Below are positions 17,098 to 25,421 of a DNA stretch of 64,000 bases, piece after piece (the first letter of the stretch is position 1; each line of letters opens with the position of its first letter). The DNA lies in the NCBI GenBank assembly GCA_003963305.1, contig RXJR01000015.1:186001-250000 (forward strand), in the 5' to 3' direction. The notes under the pieces were generated by a model that was not told the origin of the DNA, did no database searches, and worked only from the letters and a program-made list of their open reading frames with translations. This DNA comes from Candidatus Melainabacteria bacterium (GTDB lineage Bacteria; Cyanobacteriota; Vampirovibrionia; Obscuribacterales; Obscuribacteraceae). The position numbers were made by a program, and so were the translations under genes.

Positions 17098-18168
17098 CTA
17101 TTGAGGGTGAGAAAGCGCGCTCATTATGAAGTTCAGCGAAATTACCTGACGCAGACTGATGGTGCTTTGAGGCGCTGGATCGGGAAGAATCGACTGCGAC
17201 GAAAGATCTGTATTATTGTCGACGTGACCTATAGTATGCAGAACATGCCCTTTTCCAAAATCGAAAGTTAGAGCAAGTACTCCTAGACCGACCGTGTCTT
17301 GATTGCTCAAGGCGCGACTGCGCGCCAGCACCTGCAGACTTCTGCGTGCACCGGGCTTGACTAACTGACTTTTGTCATCGAGTTTCCATGGGCCCGTTGG
17401 GCTGGCTCCTTTAACAAGTGGCGAATCAGGAATGACCACGACGCCATCAATGATTTCACTTGTTGAGTAGGCACCATCCCAATAAACATAGCCTGGACAA
17501 ATCTTTTGCAGACAACCACTCAAAGACCAATCTGTTGTGAGCAAACAACCACCAGCCTCGACAAATTTTCGCACGACTTCAACACTGCTGTCCGAGAGTT
17601 CCCCTGGACAATTGATTATAAGTAAACGCGCCCGATTCAAGCGGTTTGCCAAATTCGAGTTATCGCCTGTAACGTACGGAATTTTGCAGGCATCTAGAAC
17701 ATGCTCGGCATGATCATATCGCCCTTTGATAACAACGACGTCTGATGGTTTGATAGCAGCCACAGGCAGATCAGGATAGTTGACGTTTATCCACCGCCGA
17801 AAAACATCCGAAGCCAGATGCACTTGCTTGACGCGACCAAGAACTGGAGCCTGTTTCAAGAGATCGTTGGCAACATCGCCGGTGCCTCGGTTGACACCGT
17901 CGTCTAGATTGTCATCTTCACCAACTCGTCCAGTTAGAACTGTCGGCGCTTTTTGAGGCAAGACATGTTGCACCTGCGTGTGCACCACAGGCGGTTTATA
18001 TCGGGAATATTTTCCAGTATTCGGAACCTTTTGAACGCGAGTAGTGTAGTAAGTTGTTGCAGGCTGCACTTCAATCACTTCCACACGACTTGTGGAAGAT
18101 TGTCCAGCGCAAGCAGGTAAGATTTCAGACGAAGCGCAGAAAGTCATCATCGCAATACTAAGGATCAT
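17098..18168 (-). CDS. Exported protein with class I glutamine-amidotransferase-like fold
   Basis: 356 residues from ATG 18168; signal peptide MILSIAMMTFCASSEILPACAG. After a linker, residues from about 155 show alternating strands and helices: SDVVVIKGRYDHAEHVL, IPYVTGDN, RARLLIINCPGEL, VRKFVEAGGCLLTTDW. This is the DUF4159/ThuA-like GATase1 fold in which a domain predicts a flexible 'lid' but lacks a convincing Cys-His-Glu triad. A C-terminal LALTFDFGKGHVLHTIGH is typical of this group (a beta strand then GKG.V). Role unknown, perhaps binding in the periplasm. The longer frame to 18231 (TTG) remains possible. First of several exported proteins in this stretch. Confidence 0.6.
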   Translation of the reverse strand: MILSIAMMTFCASSEILPACAGQSSTSRVEVIEVQPATTYYTTRVQKVPNTGKYSRYKPPVVHTQVQHVLPQKAPTVLTGRVGEDDNLDDGVNRGTGDVANDLLKQAPVLGRVKQVHLASDVFRRWINVNYPDLPVAAIKPSDVVVIKGRYDHAEHVLDACKIPYVTGDNSNLANRLNRARLLIINCPGELSDSSVEVVRKFVEAGGCLLTTDWSLSGCLQKICPGYVYWDGAYSTSEIIDGVVVIPDSPLVKGASPTGPWKLDDKSQLVKPGARRSLQVLARSRALSNQDTVGLGVLALTFDFGKGHVLHTIGHVDNNTDLSSQSILPDPAPQSTISLRQVISLNFIMSALSHPQ

Positions 18169-18262
18169 CCTGGCTGATCTGGCTTGCGTAAATGATAGAT
18201 TCAGCAATTTAAAATCATCCTGGCATTTCAACTTGCAAGCGACCTATTCGAAATCAGAATTA

Positions 18263-19366
18263 CTACTTTCTGATCAGCGTGCCTTTGACTTTGAGATCGG
18301 TTCCGGGAGAGTGATTCTTTAGCTTATCCTGCTCTGCAGCAGAAGGCTCTCTGACAATGCGGTATCTATTGCCACCGCCTGTGGTATGAGGTTCAAGCAA
18401 CATCTTCTCAGGAGTGGCCATCAATTCATCAACAAACGGTTCCGGCTTCTTGACTGCTGCGCTGCGGGGGTCACCATACTGGCGGTTATAATAATTAGTT
18501 CCAACTGCCTGCAATGCCGGCGTTCCGCGAAGATGACGAGTATCCATCAATTGACTTCGCAGGTTATCTACATCTGAGATCATCTTGTTGGCATCTTTTG
18601 CAACTTCTTCCTTCTTGTAATTCGCCTCCTGCTTTGCTAACAACTGCGCTTCTTTAATACGATTCTCGTAATCACGTTTTATTTGTTCAATTTCTGCAGT
18701 GTGATCTAAGTAAATGGGATTTCCTGTAATACTAATTGCGTCTGGCTGAAGAAGATTGCGAATCTTCAGATCGCGTTCCATTTGAAGCTGCTGCACATCG
18801 TGAACGCCGCGTGTCAACTTATCTTTCGCATCGGCATCACCATTGCGAATCTTATTGTCTTTCGCGAGTTCACTCTGCCGCTTGATTCGCTCCAGTGATT
18901 GAGCGACATCACTACTTTGCCTTGAAACGTCGGTGTTCTGCCTTGAACTATCAGGATTTTGGATCGTTGCTCCAGCCTTCGCAGCATCTCGATTTTGACC
19001 AACCCCAATTGGTGAAACATGCTCCATGGCCTGTAGGCAATATTGCTTCATTGTCTGGTCTTTAGACAGGTCGTAAGCCTTCCGGTATTCGGCTATCGCC
19101 TTTTCGGTCTGTCCAAGCTTGAGCAGCGAATTGGCTAGATAATAATGTGCAACCGCATCATTTTGATTCTTCGAAAGATGAGCATGCAAGTAGGAAACAG
19201 CTCTACTGTGATCAGCGGCGTTATAACTGGCGATTCCCTGTTGAAGTTCGGGATAACTCGTCGCGGCAAGGGTGGCCACAACCGGCGAGCACGAGACCGC
19301 CAAACTGAGCCAAATAGAACGCATCTTTCGCGGCATAATCATCGAGCACAACAAGCGATTATCCAT
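18263..19366 (-). CDS. Exported TPR protein
   Basis: 367 residues. The signal peptide is contained in MRSIWLSLAVSCSPVVATLAAT, preceded by a short extension with several possible Met starts. TPR-like helices run from about residue 40 to 115 (GIASYNAADHSRAVSYLHAHL; AVAHYYLANSLLKLGQTEKAIAEYRKAYDLS). Then comes a long charged helical region (about 120-270) with QNPDSSRQNTDVSRQSSDVAQS, rich in Lys/Glu/Gln and likely coiled. The C-terminal 90 residues have no recognised fold. Likely a periplasmic scaffold. 94 bases separate it from the GATase-like gene downstream, so co-transcription is plausible. Confidence 0.65.
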   Translation of the reverse strand: MDNRLLCSMIMPRKMRSIWLSLAVSCSPVVATLAATSYPELQQGIASYNAADHSRAVSYLHAHLSKNQNDAVAHYYLANSLLKLGQTEKAIAEYRKAYDLSKDQTMKQYCLQAMEHVSPIGVGQNRDAAKAGATIQNPDSSRQNTDVSRQSSDVAQSLERIKRQSELAKDNKIRNGDADAKDKLTRGVHDVQQLQMERDLKIRNLLQPDAISITGNPIYLDHTAEIEQIKRDYENRIKEAQLLAKQEANYKKEEVAKDANKMISDVDNLRSQLMDTRHLRGTPALQAVGTNYYNRQYGDPRSAAVKKPEPFVDELMATPEKMLLEPHTTGGGNRYRIVREPSAAEQDKLKNHSPGTDLKVKGTLIRK

Positions 19367-19438
19367 AAACTGACGACCGTTGAGCGTCTGTGTTCCTCAG
19401 TATAGATCCGCATTGTGGAGTACGGATGAAATAACCAA

Positions 19439-20008
19439 TTAATGCGAATGCAATTTCGCTCCATTGAGCTGGCTTCTCAAAAATGCTCCGACACTATAAT
19501 CCTGATTCATGAATGTGTAGCGTCCGGGCTCAACATCGGGAACCAAATCCTCGAATTGATAGAAGTAGACTGAAACTTCTCGGCCGAAATCGCCCGGGAC
19601 CTGAGACTTTAATGAATTCATAGACGGTATCGCGCCGCGAACGAGGGTGATTTCCCGAACCTTGTCCCCTGTTTGCAGCTTCAATTTAACGTGAGAACCG
19701 CTTTTACCACGAATTTTGGCGACCATCTCGTCTACGGTTTTATAGTTTTCTGCCGCCACGCCGTCTACTGCCAGAATAGCGTCACCGGCTTGCACATTCG
19801 CTCTGGCAGCGGGCATGTCCGGCAACACGACTTCCACCCAGAACCGACCTTTCTCCAAAATGACGACCATTCCTACACCAGCCGGCGGAGGCTCTGTCTG
19901 CGTTGCCGGTTGCGCAGCCGGTTCAGACGCGATAGCCGACGCGCAAGCATTGCCAATCGCAAATAAACAAACTATTGCAATGAAACTTTGATACCAGACT
20001 TTCAACAA
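19439..20008 (-). CDS. Exported PDZ-domain protein
   Basis: 189 residues. The signal peptide is within SFIAIVCLFAIGNACASAIAS. A Pro/Thr/Gln spacer precedes a PDZ domain at about 44-125: VGMVVILEKGRFWVEVVLPDMPAARANVQAGDAILAVDGVAAENY, with the G(D)AILAVDG strand, then VDEMVAKIRGKSGSHVKLKLQTGDKVREITLVRG. No protease domain is attached, so it probably binds C-terminal tails of exported proteins. The last 50 residues are unusual (FYQFEDLVPDVEPGRYTF). There is no ATG at the apparent start; a TTG (20008) gives the signal peptide, with GGTGAG rather far upstream, so the start is uncertain. Confidence 0.7.
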   Translation of the reverse strand: MLKVWYQSFIAIVCLFAIGNACASAIASEPAAQPATQTEPPPAGVGMVVILEKGRFWVEVVLPDMPAARANVQAGDAILAVDGVAAENYKTVDEMVAKIRGKSGSHVKLKLQTGDKVREITLVRGAIPSMNSLKSQVPGDFGREVSVYFYQFEDLVPDVEPGRYTFMNQDYSVGAFLRSQLNGAKLHSH

Positions 20009-20286
20009 ATTGAGCCAGACTCACCTGGTGGTCGCCATCAATGTGACAATCATACAGCAGGTTAATGCGTATCTTTACACAACGTACACGTCGTCACCAA
20101 TCGCCCCAGCAAAGCTTCTGGAGCGACTGGCAACAACCATGTGTGATGGAGGCGCCTGAATTCTGTGCGATAATCACCTCGCTTAAGTCATCAGCCAAGC
20201 TCGGTGCGTACGGTATGAATTTAGAAAACAACCAAGAGGAGCCGAAAGCGCTTGCAAAGCACTATTGCTTTTGCCCGCGACAGTTC

Positions 20287-20580
20287 ATGAAACGGCAGAA
20301 CCGGTTAACCGCCAGGAAACTTGTTGCGCCGTTAGTGCTGGCGCTAGCGATTGTCAGTGTTCAACCCGGTGTTAGCTCGTCCAACGGAGACCTGTTCCTG
20401 CGACTGCAGACGACCAGAGACGCATTGTTGACACAGGAGCGCGACATACGCAAGTCTTATGACGACGTGACGCGTCAAATCGACGAACTCAGACAGAAGC
20501 AAGCTTTGCTTGATTCATACCTGACTCAGACACGTAACGCCATTCGAGATGTTGAAAGAGCTATGGGGAGTGCGCAATGA
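20287..20580 (+). CDS. Small exported coiled-coil protein
   Basis: 97 residues from ATG 20287: signal peptide KLVAPLVLALAIVSVQPGVSS, then one long amphipathic helix (LQTTRDALLTQERDIRKSYDDVTRQIDELRQKQALLDSYLTQTRNAI, coordinates 20400-20550) predicted as a coiled coil. The same frame is open back to 20065 and ATG 20215 is an alternative, but only the inner start gives an orthodox signal peptide. The stop overlaps the next start by four bases (ATGA), so the two exported proteins are coupled and probably act together. Confidence 0.6.
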   Translation: MKRQNRLTARKLVAPLVLALAIVSVQPGVSSSNGDLFLRLQTTRDALLTQERDIRKSYDDVTRQIDELRQKQALLDSYLTQTRNAIRDVERAMGSAQ

Positions 20581-21284
20581 AGACGTCACAAAGTAGCAAT
20601 CCAGTCAACTGGCTGTGCCTCGGATCACAGCGGATAGTAATTGGTGCAGCGCTCGCGGGTTGTTGCATCTCACTTCCGGCGGCACTGTCGGCAAATGCTG
20701 AATCGGCTTCAACAGAACCAACAACAACCGAAACTTCCAAATCGGCTAAGTCTGAATCCACCAGAGCTGAATCGGCCAGAAATAAATCGACAAAGACTGA
20801 ACCGGGAAAAGCCGACCTGGCTGAATCTGAACCTGTCATAAAAGTCGTTAAACCATATGCCACGCAGGAGACCGAATCATCCAAAAGCGAAGCTCAAGAC
20901 GTGCTCGACGTTCTGCTAATAATGGGCAAAGCCTATGCTAGCGGCGACATAGCCGGATACATCAAGCATCTCGACGATCACTGCAGTGTATTCGACGAGC
21001 ATAAAAACCAGATGGTGAACGGTAAAGACGCAGTAATTGCGGCACTGAAAGAGAAGTTCGACAAGCGCTCACAGAAGGCCTCTGAACACATCATCTCTTA
21101 CACTATCGATCAGCCCTACGTAAAAGTGACCGGAAAGACTGCGGTAGTGACCTATCGCGCCATCGAAGAAGTTGGCGGAGCGCATCCCCGAAAGTTGGAA
21201 GGGTCGATGAGCGACGTGTTTGAGAAAGAAGATGGGCACTGGATGAAAGTGCACCAGAGTGCTGTCTGGAAACGCATCAAGTAG
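20577..21284 (+). CDS. Exported NTF2/SnoaL-like protein with a repetitive linker
   Basis: 235 residues. Signal peptide-like segment IVIGAALAGCCISLPAALSANA, possibly a lipoprotein because of the paired Cys. Then a Ser/Thr/Glu/Lys linker (about 44-95) with short imperfect units such as KSES, RAES and NKST. Residues about 105-235 form an NTF2-like fold: LLIMGKAYASGDIAGYIKHLDDHCSVFDEHKNQMVNGKDAVIAAL, AVVTYRAIEEVGG and DVFEKEDGHWMKVHQSAVW (SnoaL/DUF4440-type). Such domains bind small hydrophobic ligands or act as oligomerising platforms; no catalytic residues are evident. Translationally coupled to the preceding coiled-coil protein. Confidence 0.7.
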   Translation: MKTSQSSNPVNWLCLGSQRIVIGAALAGCCISLPAALSANAESASTEPTTTETSKSAKSESTRAESARNKSTKTEPGKADLAESEPVIKVVKPYATQETESSKSEAQDVLDVLLIMGKAYASGDIAGYIKHLDDHCSVFDEHKNQMVNGKDAVIAALKEKFDKRSQKASEHIISYTIDQPYVKVTGKTAVVTYRAIEEVGGAHPRKLEGSMSDVFEKEDGHWMKVHQSAVWKRIK

Positions 21285-21329
21285 TCTTACTCACAGACGA
21301 ACAAAGACACGACGCGGCATTACTCGGCA

Positions 21330-22880
21330 CTAGTCTTCGGGCTTATTCGTTTCATCGACGCGGTTTCTTTTCCGGCGTGGACGAGCCGACGGCTGTTCGC
21401 CTCTGTTCAAATTTTTTCGAGAGAACAAATCAAGCTGCACGTCAGGCGCAGGCTCGTTACTGAGCAAAAGAAGCTGAGAATTCTGCCGCGGCCAGAGATC
21501 AGAATCTGTCTGTCCCTGAGTTGCTACCTGATCCAGCTCTTCTTCGGCAGATTCATCGATGAGCATATCCTCAAGGGCTTCCTGATCGGCTGGAACCGGG
21601 AAAACCTCGACACCAAGCTCCTCTTCAACAAGCCAGAGCGGGAAGTTTTTCAAAGGTTCAGGCTTTTCAGACTCGCCTTTGTCGATCACCGCGAAATTGA
21701 AAGGAGACTCATCGTGCAAGTCTTCGCTTAAGTAATCGGGCAAAGCGACCTCGCTCTCGGACAAGACGTCAGCCAGATTCTCAGGCAAGACGTCCAACAT
21801 ATCCTCGGACAAAATGTCTTCCAGGTTATCAACGGATACTTCGTCCTGCTCCTCGGACAAAACGTCGTCGAGATTCTCAACCGGTGCGTCATCCTCGGAC
21901 AAAACGTATTTCAAATTCCCAGGCGCATCTTGGGCGGAAAGATCGTCCTGGTTCTCAGGCGCATAATATTCGAGACTTTCATAAGCCTGCTTATTGTCTC
22001 GAGCCTGATAAGTCGTTTCTCTAGTGAACAAATTTACAGACGGTTCTGCAGTGGAAGGAAAAGGCAATTCAATAACATTGGTCGGTCGGAAAGTATTTTC
22101 GTCGAGTGGAACTTCAACAAACGAGCCAGTTTCGCCATAATGAGAGATAGGTACTTCGCTCTGAACTTCCTTAGTCAACTCGGCAGCTTCCGCTTCAACT
22201 TTATTGGGATTCAATCCCCAGAATTCGGCCGCTGTTAGATCGGCGCTTGGAAGCATGTTGGCGCCATCGATGACAGCTTCAAACTCAGTTGCGTAACGTG
22301 AGGCTTCCGAACAAAAGAGAGCGAGTGCTGAATCAAGCGCAATCTCGTTGCGGCTGACGATGGGCTGAAGGTCTTCATTCAGCCACACAAAACCACGTTG
22401 CAAAGGAAGCGGAAGCGCAACATCAGATGGATATACAACCAGCTTATCTGCGCGCAACGAAAAGCCGTTCCAGGACAAAACTTTTGCCAGTGCTTCCTGG
22501 ACGATGGCACACTTATACGGCTGCGAAAAGAACAGAAAAAGCTGAACATCTCGAGAGCCGGAAGCCATATAGACTCTAGGTTTCAGCCCCAAACCGCCAA
22601 GCAATTCGATCAAATTTCGAAAAGCGCTGATTTCGAGATAAGGCGAGTGATCAGGCAATTCAATTGCCGCATACCTCGTTGTTCGATCGAATGAAACCGC
22701 CCTTATAACTGAGGAGCCATCACTGAGAGCCGCCATTATTTCATCGTCAGTAAGCAGATGAAATTGACTCATGCGGCGCCAGGAGCCTGACTCAGCGTTT
22801 CGAATCATGCTGTCGCCGCGAGCTGAAAACAGACTCAGAAATTGATGCCTGAACGCAGAATCGGGTTCGACATCAGACAT
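21330..22880 (-). CDS. Protein with possible degenerate primase-like domain and acidic repeats
   Basis: 516 residues, no signal peptide. Residues about 50-170 (FDRTTRYAAIELPD, FRNLIELLGGLGLKPRVYMASGSRDVQLFLFF, then LPLPLQRGFVWLN) resemble in order and spacing the archaeo-eukaryotic primase domain of mobile elements (colour: SRSGNGaHvWiFF ... GNLIALPLQ). However, the acidic metal-binding residues expected near the first block are not clear, so the enzyme may be inactive. The middle region carries Asp/Glu repeats around LSED (NLDDVLSEEQ, NLEDILSEDM, NLADVLSESE) and the C-terminus is basic (RPRRKRN). Next to the replication-relaxation gene, which supports a DNA-handling role. The primase link is inference. 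Confidence 0.5.
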   Translation of the reverse strand: MSDVEPDSAFRHQFLSLFSARGDSMIRNAESGSWRRMSQFHLLTDDEIMAALSDGSSVIRAVSFDRTTRYAAIELPDHSPYLEISAFRNLIELLGGLGLKPRVYMASGSRDVQLFLFFSQPYKCAIVQEALAKVLSWNGFSLRADKLVVYPSDVALPLPLQRGFVWLNEDLQPIVSRNEIALDSALALFCSEASRYATEFEAVIDGANMLPSADLTAAEFWGLNPNKVEAEAAELTKEVQSEVPISHYGETGSFVEVPLDENTFRPTNVIELPFPSTAEPSVNLFTRETTYQARDNKQAYESLEYYAPENQDDLSAQDAPGNLKYVLSEDDAPVENLDDVLSEEQDEVSVDNLEDILSEDMLDVLPENLADVLSESEVALPDYLSEDLHDESPFNFAVIDKGESEKPEPLKNFPLWLVEEELGVEVFPVPADQEALEDMLIDESAEEELDQVATQGQTDSDLWPRQNSQLLLLSNEPAPDVQLDLFSRKNLNRGEQPSARPRRKRNRVDETNKPED

Positions 22881-23090
22881 GTCCGGATGGTTTTCAAAAG
22901 TATCGATTGGCTGCCGTTCTTTCTAGTTTTTAGTTTGGCACCACTGCCGGTGATGCAACCGCATCTCCACGCTACTAGATCGTAGGGCAAGAATGCGGAA
23001 TGTTCAAGCTAAATTTAGTCATAGATGACGTTTTCGAGGAATTCTATACGCCGCGCATATACATCAAAGATCTAATACGGGTACTCGAGC
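22881..23090. other. Short intergenic region
   Basis: 210 bases between the acidic protein and the replication-relaxation gene. A short hairpin CACCActgcCGGTG-type (about 22939-22954) is the only structure I see. Confidence 0.25.
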
Positions 23091-23912
23091 TCAGAGTTTA
23101 TCCGAGAGCTTCGGTCGAAGATCTGTGATACTGCCATCGGTGCGCTGCCAGGTCGATCCGAAAATGCCCCGATCGACCAGCTCTTCGTAAACTGTAAAAA
23201 CGCACTTCCCAGGACCAACGCCCGCCTCTTCCAGCAAAGGTTGAGTCCACTTGCGTAATGTGGCGATACGAGGAGCACTGCCAGTTACCACCCATATTGG
23301 ATATCCGGTTTTCAAAAAGGCTTTGATTTTTGGCTCCCAATGCCGCGTCTGCCTAAAGTTACCAGTATCGATCTCCAGCAAAACTTTGATTGGATCCAAC
23401 CCTGGATATCTAAAAGCTATGGTGGCATCCGCCTGCTCTTCAAGATTAGTGAGATCACCAGACAGTTCCTTCCAGAACTCTCGCCCGGTCGTAAACTCTA
23501 AATCAAGCAGAAGATTCTTCCCCTCGGCGTCTTCCATGGCCAGACGCACGTCAACAAGACGCAAAAAATGCTCTTTGTGATATGTGTGCGGTGGACCAGT
23601 GGGAATTGATTCCCAGGAGATACCCCGGTTTTGCTCCAGCGCCTTGGCACCGGCTGTAGTCAGAAAGTAAATCAGCTCAGGTCTGCCACGACCTTCCATG
23701 CGTCCGCTAGAAGTCGACCCGGTAAATCCGGCTTGTTGAAGACGGCGCAAGCGCTTTCTCGCGGTTTCATAGCTGATATCGGGAAAGCAAAGTTTGGCAA
23801 GCTGACTGGAAGCCACGGTGCGGTGAAGATAGAGCTGGACAAGAGCCCAAATGTCACGCTGCATGAGCACCAAACTTTTCTTTTTGGGCTTAGGCTTAGC
23901 CAGTTTGTCCAT
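23091..23912 (-). CDS. Replication-relaxation family protein
   Basis: 273 residues. A basic N-terminus (KPKPKKKS) leads into a winged helix-turn-helix: LMQRDIWALVQLYLHRTVASSQLAKLCFPDISYETARKRLRRLQQAGF, then a wing ending RPELIYFLTTAGAKAL. The second half (from about 110: KEHFLRLVDVRLAM ... ADATIAF.. VLLEIDTGN .. KIKAFL) is a PD-(D/E)xK-like restriction-endonuclease fold seen in the family. These proteins occur with plasmids and integrative conjugative elements. It is therefore a marker for an integrated element in this region, close to the VirD4-like gene. Start ATG 23912 is the natural choice. Confidence 0.85.
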   Translation of the reverse strand: MDKLAKPKPKKKSLVLMQRDIWALVQLYLHRTVASSQLAKLCFPDISYETARKRLRRLQQAGFTGSTSSGRMEGRGRPELIYFLTTAGAKALEQNRGISWESIPTGPPHTYHKEHFLRLVDVRLAMEDAEGKNLLLDLEFTTGREFWKELSGDLTNLEEQADATIAFRYPGLDPIKVLLEIDTGNFRQTRHWEPKIKAFLKTGYPIWVVTGSAPRIATLRKWTQPLLEEAGVGPGKCVFTVYEELVDRGIFGSTWQRTDGSITDLRPKLSDKL

Positions 23913-24306
23913 AAAGCAAAGGGTCCCTGAAGATCTTTACGTAGAGGGTCAACATTGACAAGTGAGCCTTGCCGATTTACTACCCCACAATTAAATTGTA
24001 TGCCAACTAATGACGAACTAACCAACTAATTATTCGAATTAGCGAAAATCTGAAATGGCGACCGATAAAATAGCGAGCTGCTGTAATTTCGCACCACAGG
24101 TAATGCCAAACGGACAGGATCTCAAGAGAGCACTGCGCACGAAGACCTTGATACCCGCATAAACAGCACAATGAAACATTTGCCTGGCGTAATCAAGACT
24201 CAACAATAACGTCCTATACTTGCACGAAAGCTACTGGGCACCCAGCCAGCATCATCTGCATGGCAGCGGCACTTAGAGCGGAAGCGTAAGTGCAAAGGAA
24301 ATACCG
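23913..24306. other. Divergent intergenic region
   Basis: 394 bases between the replication-relaxation gene and the exported hydrolase. TATACT at 24215-24220 could be a -10 for the hydrolase, without a clear -35. No gene, RNA or repeat detected. Confidence 0.3.
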
Positions 24307-25404
24307 ATGAAAACTCCGAAATTGGCTAAAGCGGCAATAGCACTTCTGGCCTTAGCAACTTGTTTGACGTCCACAAACGCGTTCGCCGCCGAAAGCACGA
24401 TGCCAATGCCTCCATATACTGACGATGTGAGCCCCGACCTCGCCAAGCTCTATGTCTTTACTCAAGACGGAGACTATACAAAAGCATTGAACATGCCAAC
24501 TTACGAGTGGCTGCCTGCAGATACGACCCAACCCTTAAAAGCGATAATTCTGGGAGTACACGGGCTCACCCTGCACGGACGCCGCTTCAGAGTGATCGCC
24601 CGTTCGCTGGCCATTCACGGCGCTGGTTTCGTGTCGCTCGACATGCGCGGGTTTGGTCGCTGCAAATTTGATGACGAGCACAAATTCAGCACCAAAGATG
24701 ATGACAAAACCCGAGTCGATCACGAGAAAAGCTATCAGGCAATTGTGCAGCTGGCCACTCTAATGAAACAAAAATATCCAGACGTGAAGCTAATCGCGCT
24801 GGGTGAAAGTCTCGGCTGTACATTTTGCGTTCGTCTTGCAGCAGAGCACCCTGAGCTGATTAACTCGATTGCAATTTCTGCTCCGGCTGTGAAAGTCAAT
24901 AAGGACATGTACTACGGAAAAGGTCAGATTAAGCAGGGCGTTAAAGCATTGCTCAACCCCGACCATGAAATCGATCTGAAGCCATTTTTCGCTGATCTCT
25001 GCTCCAGTCGTCCAGAGGTTCAAAAGGAAATGATGGACGATCCGTTGATTCGAAAAAAGCTGAGAATCAAAGAACTGCTGTCAACAGACAAATTTGTCGA
25101 CAAGACTGCGGATTACGGCAAGAATACAAGCCCCGATCTGGGTGTGCTAATTCTGCAAGGCAGTGCAGACGGCTGCGTTTCGCCCAAGCACGTAACAGAC
25201 TTGATGAATGCCATGCCATCCATTGACCAGACACTTGAATGGCGCGGAAATTATGGACATCTGCAGCTGGAAACAGCGTTTATGCGTGCCCAGACAATTT
25301 CAGGCCTAGCCAATTGGCTGATAGCACACGGCAAAGATCAGCAAGCAAAAATTGCCGGATTCCAGAGCGAGATCAAACAGCTCGGCGGAACGCTCTCCAA
25401 ATAA
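24307..25404 (+). CDS. Exported alpha/beta hydrolase (serine lipase/esterase type)
   Basis: 365 residues. Signal peptide MKTPKLAKAAIALLALATC then LTSTNAFAAE with Ala-x-Ala cleavage. The alpha/beta hydrolase domain covers about 65-345: VHGLTLHGRRF oxyanion region, nucleophile Ser168 in GESLG, acid Asp in ILQGSADGCVSP, and His in NYGHLQLET. The pattern and the cap region resemble monoacylglycerol lipase/S33-type hydrolases (Hydrolase_4). Probable role is hydrolysis of an acyl ester or lipid in the periplasm or outside. The start ATG follows AAGGAAATACCG. Convergent with the VirD4-like gene, 17 bases apart. Confidence 0.85.
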   Translation: MKTPKLAKAAIALLALATCLTSTNAFAAESTMPMPPYTDDVSPDLAKLYVFTQDGDYTKALNMPTYEWLPADTTQPLKAIILGVHGLTLHGRRFRVIARSLAIHGAGFVSLDMRGFGRCKFDDEHKFSTKDDDKTRVDHEKSYQAIVQLATLMKQKYPDVKLIALGESLGCTFCVRLAAEHPELINSIAISAPAVKVNKDMYYGKGQIKQGVKALLNPDHEIDLKPFFADLCSSRPEVQKEMMDDPLIRKKLRIKELLSTDKFVDKTADYGKNTSPDLGVLILQGSADGCVSPKHVTDLMNAMPSIDQTLEWRGNYGHLQLETAFMRAQTISGLANWLIAHGKDQQAKIAGFQSEIKQLGGTLSK

Positions 25405-25421
25405 GACGAGAAGTAGAAGAT

